In this document: piece by piece, positions 51,278 to 59,966 of the stretch
How the letters are laid out: each line of letters begins with the position of its first letter
How positions within the stretch are numbered: the stretch's first letter is position 1
Assembly (NCBI RefSeq): GCF_030719295.1
Contig: NZ_CP120997.1
Span: 4,413,501 to 4,477,500, forward strand
DNA length: 64,000 nt
DNA from: Streptomyces sp. Mut1
GTDB lineage: Bacteria; Actinomycetota; Actinomycetes; Streptomycetales; Streptomycetaceae
Reading direction: 5' to 3'
Translations under genes and position numbers: made by a program
Notes under the pieces: generated by a model
What the model saw: only the letters and a program-made list of their open reading frames with translations
Told to the model about the DNA's origin: nothing
The model's database searches: none

Positions 51278-51847
51278 TCATGACACGTGAAAGATGTATC
51301 TCAAGGATCCATACAGTAGCGCGTGAAGCGCTGCGACAATCAATGGAACTCTGAGAGACAAGGAAAAGGTCTGCACTATCCTTTCGTTTTCGTGAGGATC
51401 AGCACTGCTCATGAACGGGAGGATTTTGCACCTGAGTAGCTTGGCTGATGGATAGCCCGCGAGCTGGCCGATCATCGAAGTGCCCACCACGCGTCCCTTG
51501 ATTTCGCTACCGTCTCTGAGCTTGAAGGTCAGCCCATCACTGACGCTCACTCTGTTTATTTGTCCGTACGGGATGACGCTCTCCGTTACAAAATTGCGCA
51601 CCGTGACGGATTCGTCGGACAGCGTCACCTGCGGGCGGACGGTGAGTACCCACGCCATCCAGGCGATTGTCACGCTAATGGTTCCACCTGTGAGTGACCT
51701 ATTGATCAGCGATTCCTCCACTTTCCCTGGAACTATCGCAAGGGATGCTCCTGCCCCGAACATTGCTACGGTTGCAGTCAGTCCTAGGTAACGAACCTTA
51801 CTGTGGAACGTTCTGCCTCTCTGGGTGACAGCTGTGAACTTATTCAA
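51278..51847 (-). CDS. membrane protein with PH-like domain
   Basis: 189 residues, TTG start. Two helices near the N-terminus (TATVAMFGAGASLAIVPG, ISVTIAWMAWVLTV), then a bPH-like beta domain (VTLSDESVTVRNFVTESVIP, GQINRVSVSDGLTFKLRDGS), and a final helix. Island gene with ordinary rather than extreme GC. Function unknown. Confidence 0.6.
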   Translation of the reverse strand: MNKFTAVTQRGRTFHSKVRYLGLTATVAMFGAGASLAIVPGKVEESLINRSLTGGTISVTIAWMAWVLTVRPQVTLSDESVTVRNFVTESVIPYGQINRVSVSDGLTFKLRDGSEIKGRVVGTSMIGQLAGYPSAKLLRCKILPFMSSADPHENERIVQTFSLSLRVPLIVAALHALLYGSLRYIFHVS

Positions 51848-51901
51848 GGTGGTGGATTCTCGCTCCCTCTGGGTTGGTGGGGCTCTTGGGAGAGGTTGAG
51901 G

Positions 51902-52168
51902 CTAGAACCCAAAAAGTAGGATTTTGATGTTTATGAAAGCGAATGCGGTACCCATTATTGCGGCGAATCCGGCTGGAAGCCTCAGGATGAGGTCATTGCG
52001 GTAGAAGGCCGAAAATATCATCTCCCCCAAGAAGTCGGCGACTGCCTCGGCGCAGCCTCGAATGTTGAACGCAAGGAGCGAGCCGATCACGGCCACAAGA
52101 ACTCCCGCGATGAGCTCTCCGTAGTTCACGGAGTGCGAGGTTCGAGCCGCAAGGACCATCTCGTACAT
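51902..52168 (-). CDS. small two-helix membrane protein
   Basis: 88 residues from ATG 52168 after GGAGG. Hydrophobic segments LIAGVLVAVIGSLLAFNI and LPAGFAAIMGTAFAFINIKI. Strong ribosome site supports it. No family recognised. Confidence 0.6.
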   Translation of the reverse strand: MYEMVLAARTSHSVNYGELIAGVLVAVIGSLLAFNIRGCAEAVADFLGEMIFSAFYRNDLILRLPAGFAAIMGTAFAFINIKILLFGF

Positions 52169-52451
52169 TTTTGCCTCCGGGGGCGCGTGAGACAGCAGGC
52201 CCGCACGCCCCGTGTGGTCGTGGAATTCACAGATGATGGGGTGGCCTATTCTGTTGTGTATGAGATTTTGCGTTCCCACTTCGGCTCCAGCGCCGGCTCC
52301 TACGGACAATGGGATGGCATGGTGCGTACCAGCCTCGACACTAATTGAGACACCGTCGGCGGACCCTCAAGAAAGATCGAGGTTAAAGAATTTCTCGCAT
52401 TCCTTCGACGGCCCAGAGCATCCCGATGGGAGTTCTTTGTCGTGATATTGG

Positions 52452-52985
52452 TCAGAAACTCATGGGCTCCTCGTCCAGGACGTAGCGGACGTCGGACATC
52501 GCGTTCACGGAGAACCGGTTCCCGGTCCGGCGGGCAATCGGCGTCGTGCCTTCGGCGCCCCAGGTGCGGCCGGTGACCTGGTCCGAGCTGATCCCGGCCT
52601 GGGCGCCGAAGAGAACTTCACCATTGTCCGCCTTCGCCCTGGCCCGGATCGCCCGCCAGGTCTCCTCGTGCCAGACCCGGACCGCTTCCGCGTCCTGCTC
52701 TACCGCCCGCTTGTTGGACGCTGGAAGGTCAGCTCCCAACGCTTGAGGTACCTACCCCCCCCGGGCTCGGTGAAGCGGATCCCGTACATCTTGAAGATCA
52801 GCTCGGCCATCTGCCCCCGCCCACAGCCGACCCGAAAGCGCCAGGTCGGAGGGGATGTGATCGAGGACAGCCTGCCGCACGGCGGCCTGCTCGGCCTCCG
52901 ACAGGACCTGGTGCTCTCCCACGCGACGACCCTGCGAGCGGGAGAGCAGTGCGTCCCGCCCGCCGGCCAGTCACTTCGCCAACCA
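52452..52985 (-). mobile_element. IS630-like transposase remnant
   Basis: From the 5' side the frames give ALLSRSQGRRVGEHQVLSEA, then GQMAELIFKMYGIRFTEPG, then AVEQDAEAVRVWHEETWRAI and GISSDQVTGRTWGAEGTTPI, GNRFSVNAMS. These are consecutive parts of an IS630-family transposase, broken by at least two frameshifts and ended early. It marks the right side of the island. Confidence 0.75.
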
Positions 52986-53017
52986 GTCGTCCACAGCCCC
53001 GGCCGACATCCCCGTAC

Positions 53018-53365
53018 ATGCCGGGCGAGTGGAACGAGTTCGACGTCCCCGAGAACGAGGTCACCGGGCAGGCGGGGCTGAGGCAGATTCTGGCCGCCGT
53101 GCATCTGGTGTACTCCCGCTGGGAGGGCCTGCACTTCAAGCCCGGATGGGAGTTCAGGCCGCTGGGCGGTGAGCGGCGCCTGCGCGTCGGCGGGGAGGAG
53201 ATTCACGCGGACCGGACGGTTCGGCTGCCGGAGCCGGGCCCGCCCCTCGCGGTCGAGCCGACGGTATGGCGTTCCATGCGCTTTCCCCCCCGTCACGAGT
53301 CGGCCGCACCCGTGAAAGGGACGCCTGGTGGGCCCGTTTCCCCCTGGGCTCGGTGTGGCCCGTGA
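53018..53365 (+). CDS. hypothetical protein or gene fragment beside the dihydroorotase gene
   Basis: 115 codons from ATG 53018: EWNEFDVPENEVTGQAGLRQ, ILAAVHLVYSRWEGLHFKPG, RRLRVGGEEIHADRTVRLPE. No family recognised and no strong ribosome site; it starts just past the IS630 remnant and ends 22 bases before the convergent dihydroorotase stop. It may be a truncated gene. Confidence 0.35.
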   Translation: MPGEWNEFDVPENEVTGQAGLRQILAAVHLVYSRWEGLHFKPGWEFRPLGGERRLRVGGEEIHADRTVRLPEPGPPLAVEPTVWRSMRFPPRHESAAPVKGTPGGPVSPWARCGP

Positions 53366-53387
53366 CGGCAACCACGAGGGCCTCGGC

Positions 53388-54764
53388 TCAACCGGTGGAG
53401 CTGGACACCGGAGGGTTGTCGGCATCGGCCGTCGGGAAGGCCAGCCGGCGGCCGATGTCGGCGGTGACACGGCCCTCGACCATGGTGGCGACGACGCGAT
53501 GGCCGAACGTCATGCCGTGGAACGGGGTGTTGTCCGACGCGCTGACCGACTCCGTCCGGTCCACCCGCCAGTCGGCCTCGGGGTCCACCAGGGTGAACGT
53601 CGCGGGCTCCCCGGCGCGCAGCGGACGGCCCGCTACGTCGGCGAGTCCCGCGATACCGGCCGGCCGGGTCGACATCACCGTGGCCAGGAGGCCCCAGTCC
53701 GGTTCGCCGCCGTCGCCCAGGGCCTTTGCGACCACGGGGAGCGCAGTCTCCAGGCCCAGCATGCCGAAGGGCGCCTCGCACCAGTGGTTGTCCTTGCTCA
53801 ACGCGGTGTGCGGGGCGTGGTCGGTGGCAACGGCGTCGATGGTCCCGTCGCGCAGGGCCGCGCGCAGCGCCGCCACGTCCCCGGCGGTGCGCAGCGGCGG
53901 GTTCACCTTGTGCAGGGGGTCCCCGTCGCGCGCCAGGAGATCGGTGAGCAGCAGGTGGTGGGGGGTCACTTCGGCCGTCACCGGCCAGCCGCGCGACTTG
54001 GCCCACCTGACGATTTCAACGGTCCCCGCTGTGGAGACGTGGCAGATGTGCAGCCGTCCGCCGGTGGCCCCGGCGATTACCACGTCACGGGCGACGATCG
54101 TCTCCTCGGCCGTAGCCGGCCAGGGCGGCAGACCAGTGGCGTGCGCCGCCGCGCCGGCGTTGACCTGGCCGCGCTCCGCGAGACGCGGGCACTGCGCGTG
54201 CTGGGCGACGAAAGTTCCGGTGCGGCGGGCTGCCTCCAGTGCCCGCAGCAGGAGCCTTGGGTCCTCGACACATACACCGTCGTCGGAGAACATCAGAGCG
54301 CCGGCGGCCGCCATGGCGTCGAGGGGGGCGAGGCTGCGGCCGGCGAGCCCGCTGGTGACGGCCCCCACCGGGTGCACCCGGCAGGACGCGGTTCGTGCCG
54401 CCCGCTCGATGATGTGCCGTACCCGCTCGGGGGTGTCGGTCGCCGGCACGCAGTTGGCCATGGCGAGCACGTCGGAGTACCCGCCGTGCGCCGCCGCCCC
54501 GGTACCACTCGCGATGGTCTCCGAGGCCGCGTCGCCGGGCTCGCGCAGGTGGGTGTGGAGGTCCACCAGGGCCGGCAGCATGATCAGGCCGTCGCAGTCG
54601 GCTGTCGTCGTGTCCGCGGCACTCGTGCCGCCCGCGTTCCCGGGGGACGTCACGGTGGCGATCCGGCCGTCCCGTACGGTCACGTCCCGGGGTGGGCCGC
54701 CGAGGGGCCGTACTCCCCGCAGGGTCATCATCCTTGCGGGGCCGTCCGCCCAGGTGCCGTTCAC
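53388..54764 (-). CDS. dihydroorotase-like amidohydrolase
   Basis: 458 residues. Metal-dependent cyclic amidase of the amidohydrolase superfamily; dihydroorotases interconvert dihydroorotate and N-carbamoyl-L-aspartate. Class I signature: DLHTHLREPG near residue 66, CHVSTAGTVE, TAEVTPHHLLLTD and the catalytic Asp in AVATDHAPHT. Last gene of the operon, overlapping the PyrK-like gene by four bases. Company with an N-carbamoylase argues that it opens the ring (catabolic direction); a dihydropyrimidinase-like or allantoinase-like substrate is possible. Confidence 0.85.
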   Translation of the reverse strand: MNGTWADGPARMMTLRGVRPLGGPPRDVTVRDGRIATVTSPGNAGGTSAADTTTADCDGLIMLPALVDLHTHLREPGDAASETIASGTGAAAHGGYSDVLAMANCVPATDTPERVRHIIERAARTASCRVHPVGAVTSGLAGRSLAPLDAMAAAGALMFSDDGVCVEDPRLLLRALEAARRTGTFVAQHAQCPRLAERGQVNAGAAAHATGLPPWPATAEETIVARDVVIAGATGGRLHICHVSTAGTVEIVRWAKSRGWPVTAEVTPHHLLLTDLLARDGDPLHKVNPPLRTAGDVAALRAALRDGTIDAVATDHAPHTALSKDNHWCEAPFGMLGLETALPVVAKALGDGGEPDWGLLATVMSTRPAGIAGLADVAGRPLRAGEPATFTLVDPEADWRVDRTESVSASDNTPFHGMTFGHRVVATMVEGRVTADIGRRLAFPTADADNPPVSSSTG

Positions 54765-55648
54765 CGGTCGGTGTCCGGGCGCGTGAGGCGGAAGACCGGT
54801 CCGTCCGCGCAGATCAGCGGGGACTCCTCGGGACCGCTCCTGGTCCCGGTGGCGCAGCCATGGCAGTACCCGAGGCCGCAGGCCATGTGGGCTTCCAGCG
54901 ATACCTGGACGTCCGATGCCCAGCGTTGGCCGAGCTCCTCACAGAGCCGGGCCAGCCGTTCCGAACCGCACGTCAGGATCTGCTGCGGAGGGGCCTGGTC
55001 GAGGTCTGCGGTCAGCATGGCCCGGAGCCGGGTCACGTCGCTGCTGCCGGTGTCGTCGGTGACCTCGTGCAGTCGGGTCACGCCGGCCGCCCGGTAGACG
55101 TCGGCACCTACGACTCTGTCCGCGCTTCTGCCGCTGGCCACGGCGACGATCTCGACTTCGGTCCCGGCGCACTCCTGGGCGACCGTGGTCAGTGAACAGG
55201 TGCCGATACCGCGTCCGACCAGAAGAACGCGCCGCGTTCGCGGGGCGATCCGGAATCCCTGGCCCAGCGGTCCCACGACCAGCATCCGTTCGCCGGGGCG
55301 GAAGGAGGCCAGCCGGCGGGTGCCGTCACCGACCACCCCGAGGACGATGTCGAGGGTGCCGGCCTCCGGGTTCCGGCTGTACACGGCCATGGGGCGCGGC
55401 AGGACGGGGCCCGTGTCCCCGTCCCGGGCCGCGGTCAGCATGACGAACTGTCCTGCCCGGCATGTACGGGCGATGCTCGGTGCTTCCAGGCGCAGGAGGT
55501 GGTAGCCCCGGCCGTGCGGGGCGGAGGCGAGGACCCGGGCACGGTGCCAGGTCGGGGCGGGCCGGTCGGTCTCGGACCCGGACAGCGGTGTCACGCTGTC
55601 CCGGACCGGTACGCCGGCCGCTGTGTCCGTTATGTCGAGGGTGTTCAT
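54761..55648 (-). CDS. PyrK-like dihydroorotate dehydrogenase electron-transfer subunit
   Basis: 295 residues. Ferredoxin-reductase-like flavoprotein: FAD domain LPRPMAVYSR, LGVVGDGTRRLASFRPGERM, NAD domain VLLVGRGIGTCSLTTVAQEC and a C-terminal 2Fe-2S site with Cys in ACGLGYCHGCATG and PLICADGPVF. Such a subunit links the class 1B enzyme (58088-59065) to NAD(H). It is separated from that enzyme by three genes. N-terminal extension of about 35 residues is longer than usual. Confidence 0.88.
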   Translation of the reverse strand: MNTLDITDTAAGVPVRDSVTPLSGSETDRPAPTWHRARVLASAPHGRGYHLLRLEAPSIARTCRAGQFVMLTAARDGDTGPVLPRPMAVYSRNPEAGTLDIVLGVVGDGTRRLASFRPGERMLVVGPLGQGFRIAPRTRRVLLVGRGIGTCSLTTVAQECAGTEVEIVAVASGRSADRVVGADVYRAAGVTRLHEVTDDTGSSDVTRLRAMLTADLDQAPPQQILTCGSERLARLCEELGQRWASDVQVSLEAHMACGLGYCHGCATGTRSGPEESPLICADGPVFRLTRPDTDR

Positions 55649-56943
55649 GCTACGAGGGCCTCCTGTGCGGACAGCCGGGCCTCAAGTCGCAGGAGACTCG
55701 CTGCCAGGATGTCGGTTCCGACGGCGAGTTCGGCCGGACGGGTCAGCTCCTCGGGGCTGTGGCTGACCCCGCCGTTGTGACTGGGGACGAAGATCATGCC
55801 GGTGGGCACCACATGGTTGATCATCTGTGCGTCGTGACTGGCCCCGCTCGGCATGACCCGGTGTGCGACCCCGGCCTCCGTCGCGGCCTCGGCGACGGTG
55901 TCCCGGAGCCATCGGGGAAGGATGACGGGGGAGGCGTCGGCCAGCAGCCGGGATTCGTATCCGATTCCGCGCCGGGAGCAGATGCTCTGTGCGCCTTCGA
56001 CGATCTCCGCAGCGGTCAGCCGCTGTCGGTCGTTGTCGACGTCCCGGACGTCGACATACACCTCGACGCTCCCTGCGATCGTGGTGAGGGACCCAGGTGA
56101 GACATTCATACGTCCGACGGTTGCGCGGGTGCCGTGATGGCGGCTGTCGTTGGCGAGGGACTCGATCATCAGGATGATCTCCGCCGCCGCGGCCATCGCG
56201 TCGGCCCTCAGCCGCATCGGGGTCCCCCCGGTGTGCGAGGCCCGTCCGGTGAGATCGAGGCGCAGCCGGGTGCTGCCCGAGATCAGGTCGACGAGTCCGA
56301 GGGGAACGGACTCGGACGCCAGCAGGGATCCCTGCTCTATGTGCAGTTCCAGGAAGGCGGCCCAGTCCTCGCCGCGCCAGCGGGCCGCCTCGGTGTCGTT
56401 CGGATCGAGGCCGACAGCTGTCATGGCCTGCGCCAGCGACACGCACTCGGCGTCCTGCTTGGTCTCCAGGTCGGCCGGACCGGTCAGTCCTGCGGCGATC
56501 CGGCTGCCCGTGCACGCCTGTCCGAAGCGGGCTCCCTCCTCGGCGGCGAAGGCCACGAACCGGACCGGACGGGTGAGCCGGGTCTCGCTGGAGACATACA
56601 GCTGCGCCACCTCCATCGCCGCGACCACACCGGCTATGCCGTCGTACGCGCCGGCGCCCGGCACGCTGTCGAGATGGGAGCCAGTGCCGAGGCCCGGCAG
56701 TTCGGGGGTCGTGCCGGGCAGTTCGGCGATCGTGTTGCCGGCCGTGTCCGTGCGCACGTCCAGGCCGAGCGCCCGCATGTGCGCGGCGTACCTGTCGTGG
56801 GCCCGGCGTTCGAGCGGGGTGTACGCGAGTCGGGTGACGCCAGGGCCCCGGCCGGGCTCCGACAATCCGGCGAAGGCGTCCAGGTGCGCTTGGAGCCGGC
56901 CGGCGTCGGCGCGCGGGAGGGAGGCGAGGGCGGGCGCGGTCAT
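55645..56943 (-). CDS. M20 family N-carbamoyl-L-amino acid hydrolase / allantoate amidohydrolase type
   Basis: 432 residues. Binuclear metallopeptidase fold of the HyuC/AllC/ureidopropionase group: GTGSHLDSVPGAGAYDG (His, Asp ligands), FAAEEGARFG (Glu pair), ELHIEQGSLLASESVPLGLV (His) and the dimerisation insert SHTGGTPMRLRADAM. It hydrolyses N-carbamoyl groups to free amine, ammonia and CO2. In this operon N-carbamoyl-aspartate from the dihydroorotase is the natural candidate substrate. Confidence 0.88.
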   Translation of the reverse strand: MTAPALASLPRADAGRLQAHLDAFAGLSEPGRGPGVTRLAYTPLERRAHDRYAAHMRALGLDVRTDTAGNTIAELPGTTPELPGLGTGSHLDSVPGAGAYDGIAGVVAAMEVAQLYVSSETRLTRPVRFVAFAAEEGARFGQACTGSRIAAGLTGPADLETKQDAECVSLAQAMTAVGLDPNDTEAARWRGEDWAAFLELHIEQGSLLASESVPLGLVDLISGSTRLRLDLTGRASHTGGTPMRLRADAMAAAAEIILMIESLANDSRHHGTRATVGRMNVSPGSLTTIAGSVEVYVDVRDVDNDRQRLTAAEIVEGAQSICSRRGIGYESRLLADASPVILPRWLRDTVAEAATEAGVAHRVMPSGASHDAQMINHVVPTGMIFVPSHNGGVSHSPEELTRPAELAVGTDILAASLLRLEARLSAQEALVA

Positions 56944-57422
56944 CGGAGTCCGGCCGACGCGGCTTCCGCCTCAGAGAGCAGCGATACCACGGGGACGGAA
57001 CCCGCGGCGTCGAGTGCCGGCGTGTGCAGGACAGCTGCCACCGCGGCCACTTCGGCGTCCGCGCCGTGCAAAAGGCTGAGCAGGGCCTTCAGCCAGCGCG
57101 GCTCCCAGGCGGTCGCCAGCAGCACGACCCGGTCGCCGGGGGTGATGGTGGGGGTGACGGTGGCGATTCCGGACGCGTCGGTGACCCGTAGGACGGTCGC
57201 GCCCGTCGCCAGGGCCACGATGTGGGCGAGCACGGCGTCGTCGCTGCTCTCCCACACCGCGATGTGGTCCGGCCTCAGGTCGCGTACGGCGTCGGCGACG
57301 GCCCGGCCGATGAGATCGGCCGTGGCCGGGGACACCTGTGTGTTCAGGGTGGTGCCGTAGGCGTCCGTGGCCGCGCCGAGTTCACGGGCGGCGGACAGGA
57401 TCGCGAGGGTGCTTTCGGTCAT
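56940..57422 (-). CDS. phosphoribosyltransferase-fold protein B, degenerate PRPP loop
   Basis: 160 residues, ATG 57422. Looks like an orotate-phosphoribosyltransferase-type fold (ATADLIGRAVADAVRDLRPD, HIVALATGATVLRVTD) but where active enzymes carry two Asp in the PRPP loop this one has PGDRVVLLATAWEPRWLKAL. Overlaps both neighbours by four bases. Probably not a standard transferase; perhaps a subunit or sensor together with protein A. Confidence 0.6.
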   Translation of the reverse strand: MTESTLAILSAARELGAATDAYGTTLNTQVSPATADLIGRAVADAVRDLRPDHIAVWESSDDAVLAHIVALATGATVLRVTDASGIATVTPTITPGDRVVLLATAWEPRWLKALLSLLHGADAEVAAVAAVLHTPALDAAGSVPVVSLLSEAEAASAGLR

Positions 57423-58003
57423 CGGGGATCGTCCTCCTTCTGGTCGGCCGCGGGCCCGAGCGGGGCCCGCGAAGGGGTGGCGGAGAAGAGCGCGTGGAAC
57501 CGTACTCCGTACTGTTCCAGGAGCGTGTCCGCCACACCGTTGTCGCTGCGGTTGAGCACGCTGAGGACGTGGGAGACCCTCATCCCGGCTTTCAGGGCGG
57601 CCCGCAGCGGTGGTGCCGCGTCCTGCGCTGTGCGCATCAACGGCACGACGGCGACGGTGTACTCGCCCGCGTGGGCCTCGCCGGTCAGGCGGGCGTCCTG
57701 TCCGCTTCCGGTCACCGTCGCGAACGGCAGCCCCGTGTGCAGGGCCAGGGCGGTGGTGGCGGCGATGCCGTCGGGGGCGGCGCACACCAGCCGGTCGGTT
57801 CCGGGGGGGAGCGCCTCGGAGAGCAGCGCCGCGGTGCGGCGCAGGATGGACGGCCGGCTCTGGACGGCTACGACGTCGACCCGGCCGTCGCCGGCGGGGG
57901 CCACCGCGAGTATGTCGGCGTACAGTTCGGCGCTTCGTTGCTGGGCGCTCTGAAAAGCGCTGGGGACGTCGGGTGCCGTGTGCAGGGCCTGGGCAAGGTT
58001 CAT
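57419..58003 (-). CDS. phosphoribosyltransferase-fold protein A, degenerate PRPP loop
   Basis: 194 residues. VDVVAVQSRPSILRRTAALL, VCAAPDGIAATTALALHTGL and the later LRAALKAGMRVSHVLSVLNR follow the order of orotate phosphoribosyltransferase (substrate strand, GG loop, PRPP strand/helix), but the loop reads VAVVPLMRTAQD, lacking the acidic pair. Directly upstream of and overlapping protein B, suggesting the two form a complex. Confidence 0.6.
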   Translation of the reverse strand: MNLAQALHTAPDVPSAFQSAQQRSAELYADILAVAPAGDGRVDVVAVQSRPSILRRTAALLSEALPPGTDRLVCAAPDGIAATTALALHTGLPFATVTGSGQDARLTGEAHAGEYTVAVVPLMRTAQDAAPPLRAALKAGMRVSHVLSVLNRSDNGVADTLLEQYGVRFHALFSATPSRAPLGPAADQKEDDPR

Positions 58004-58087
58004 GGGGGCTCCGTGGATGGGAGTCGGTGGAGACCGCGCGGGGTCGGGGTAAGGCGCCGGGAGGTGTGGCCCGGCCGCGGAGAGGAG

Positions 58088-59065
58088 TCAGGTCCGCACC
58101 GTGCCGCGTTCGTCCGCGAGACGGGCGATGCCGAGTTCGCGGCACAGGGCGTCGAGGTCCCGCAGGATCCCGGTCATGGCGTACGGGCGGGTGAACGTCG
58201 CCGTGCCGATCTGTACGGCGGTGGCTCCGGCCAGGACGAACTCCAGGACGTCCCGCGCGGTGCTGATGCCGCCGCATCCGATGACGGGTATCCCGACGGC
58301 CGAGGCGGCCTGCCACACCAGGCGCAGCACTATGGGCCGGACCGCGGGCCCGGACAGTCCTCCCACTCCGTTGCCCAGCACCGCGCTCCGCCCGGTCACG
58401 TCGATGGCCATGCCGGGGAAGGTGTTGGCGACTGTCACGGCGGTCGCGCCCGCCTGCTCGGCGGCCCGCGCGATGTCACTGATCGATGTCACGTTCGGGG
58501 TCAGTTTGACGATGACGGGCAGTGAAGTGCGCGCCACGACACCGGAGACGACGCGCTCCACGGTCGACGCGTCCGTTCCGATGGCGAGCCCACCGTGCTC
58601 AAGGTTCGGGCAGGAGACGTTCACCTCCAGTGCCCTGCAGGGGGCGTCCGCGAGATCCTCGGTGATCCGCCAGTACTCCTCCACGCTGAGGCCTCCGACG
58701 CTCACCACGACGGGCACCCCGAACGACCGATAGCGGGGCAGCACCGTGCGGATGAACTCCGTCGAGCCCGGACTGGGGATCCCCACGCTGTTCAGCATGC
58801 CCTCTGCGCTCTCGGTGAGCCGGTGCGAGGGGTTGCCGGAACGCCGTTGCGAGAAAAGCGTCTTGGTGACCACCGCGCCCAGCTCATGTACCGGCAGGAG
58901 AGCGGCGAGCTCAGGACCGAAGCAGCCCGACGCGGGCATGACGGGGTTGGCCAGACGCAGCGGGCCGAGCCGGACCGCGAGGTCGGTCCGGTACGCGGCG
59001 TGGTCCGCGAAGTGCCGGTCACGGTCGTCGAGCACTGCGGGACTGTGGTCCTGGACCTCCATCAT
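58088..59065 (-). CDS. dihydroorotate dehydrogenase, class 1B
   Basis: 325 residues. FMN TIM barrel catalysing dihydroorotate/orotate interconversion. Class 1 features: ANPVMPASGCFG, VTKTLFSQRRSGNPSHRL, catalytic Cys in NVSCPNLEHGG, VKLTPNVTSISDIARAA, VANTFPGMAID, GGLSGPAVRPIVLRLVWQAA. The catalytic Cys rather than Ser and the PyrK-like gene in the operon mark class 1B, which uses NAD(H). A N-terminal extension of about 25 residues is present. Biosynthetic pyrimidine genes (pyrBC, carAB, pyrF) are not adjacent. Confidence 0.9.
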   Translation of the reverse strand: MMEVQDHSPAVLDDRDRHFADHAAYRTDLAVRLGPLRLANPVMPASGCFGPELAALLPVHELGAVVTKTLFSQRRSGNPSHRLTESAEGMLNSVGIPSPGSTEFIRTVLPRYRSFGVPVVVSVGGLSVEEYWRITEDLADAPCRALEVNVSCPNLEHGGLAIGTDASTVERVVSGVVARTSLPVIVKLTPNVTSISDIARAAEQAGATAVTVANTFPGMAIDVTGRSAVLGNGVGGLSGPAVRPIVLRLVWQAASAVGIPVIGCGGISTARDVLEFVLAGATAVQIGTATFTRPYAMTGILRDLDALCRELGIARLADERGTVRT

Positions 59066-59171
59066 GGGGGCCTGCCTTCTGCGTCGGAGGGATCGGGGGA
59101 AAGGGGGCGGAAGCGCGCCGGGCCGGCCGGTGTCCGGGCCACCGGCGCGGGGGCGGCGGGGGCGCGGGGCG

Positions 59172-59966
59172 TCAGCCGCCGAATCGCTCGGTGAGCTTGC
59201 GCTCGGCCCAGCCGATGAGGGCGTACATGACCCACGCCATGAGGCAGAGCAGCCCGAGGCAGATGATCACGAGCTTGATGTCGTCGTTGTCCTGGGCCTG
59301 CTTCTCCAGGTAACCGAGCCCCGACTGCGCTCCGATGAACTCGCCGATGACCGCCGCTGTCACCGCCTGCAGAACCCCCAGGCGCAGACCTACGGCGATG
59401 GCCGGCAGGCTGTACGGCAGGTCGATTTTGACGGCTCTGGCGACCGGCCCGATGCGCAGCAGGCGGACCAGGTCGTCGATGCTCGTGGGCATGGACCGGA
59501 GCCGTGTCACCATGTTGATCATGATCGGATAGAAGGACACCATGGCCACAAGAGCGATCTTGGAGCCGATGCCGAGCCCCAGCCAGAGCACGATCAGCGG
59601 GGCGATCGAGATCTTCGGGGTTACCTGCGCCACGATGACCAGCGGCATCAGAATGCGTTCGACGAGCGGCACGCGGGTGAAGAGGATCGCCAGGACGACC
59701 CCTGCCACCAAGCCGATCAGTACACCCTGCACCACCTCGGCCAGCGTCTGCTGGATGTGCACCGTGAGCACGCCGTCCCCGGTGTACTGCCAGGCCTGAC
59801 TGGCCACCGTGGCCGGGCTCGGCAGCTTGTAAGCCGGTATACCGAAGGCCGCTGTGGCCAGCCACCAAAGTGCGACACCGGCCAGCAGGGACAGCATGCC
59901 GATCAGTACCGGCCGGACGGCGTCGGCCGTCCGGCCAGGGCGGGCGGCCGCCTCAGTCGAGGTCAT
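59172..59966 (-). CDS. ABC transporter permease (NitT/TauT/SsuC type), second
   Basis: 264 residues with six membrane helices and the inner-membrane signature PYSLPAIAVGLRLGVLQAVT AAV... region that contacts the ATPase (EAA-like loop). Overlaps the binding-protein gene by 14 bases. With 61014-61853 it forms the heterodimeric channel of the importer. Confidence 0.88.
   Translation of the reverse strand: MTSTEAAARPGRTADAVRPVLIGMLSLLAGVALWWLATAAFGIPAYKLPSPATVASQAWQYTGDGVLTVHIQQTLAEVVQGVLIGLVAGVVLAILFTRVPLVERILMPLVIVAQVTPKISIAPLIVLWLGLGIGSKIALVAMVSFYPIMINMVTRLRSMPTSIDDLVRLLRIGPVARAVKIDLPYSLPAIAVGLRLGVLQAVTAAVIGEFIGAQSGLGYLEKQAQDNDDIKLVIICLGLLCLMAWVMYALIGWAERKLTERFGG

Noticed and set aside
52949..53017. 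Longer start for the 53018-53365 frame
   Set aside because: The added Arg/Pro-rich stretch lies in the IS630 remnant antisense and has no coding character.
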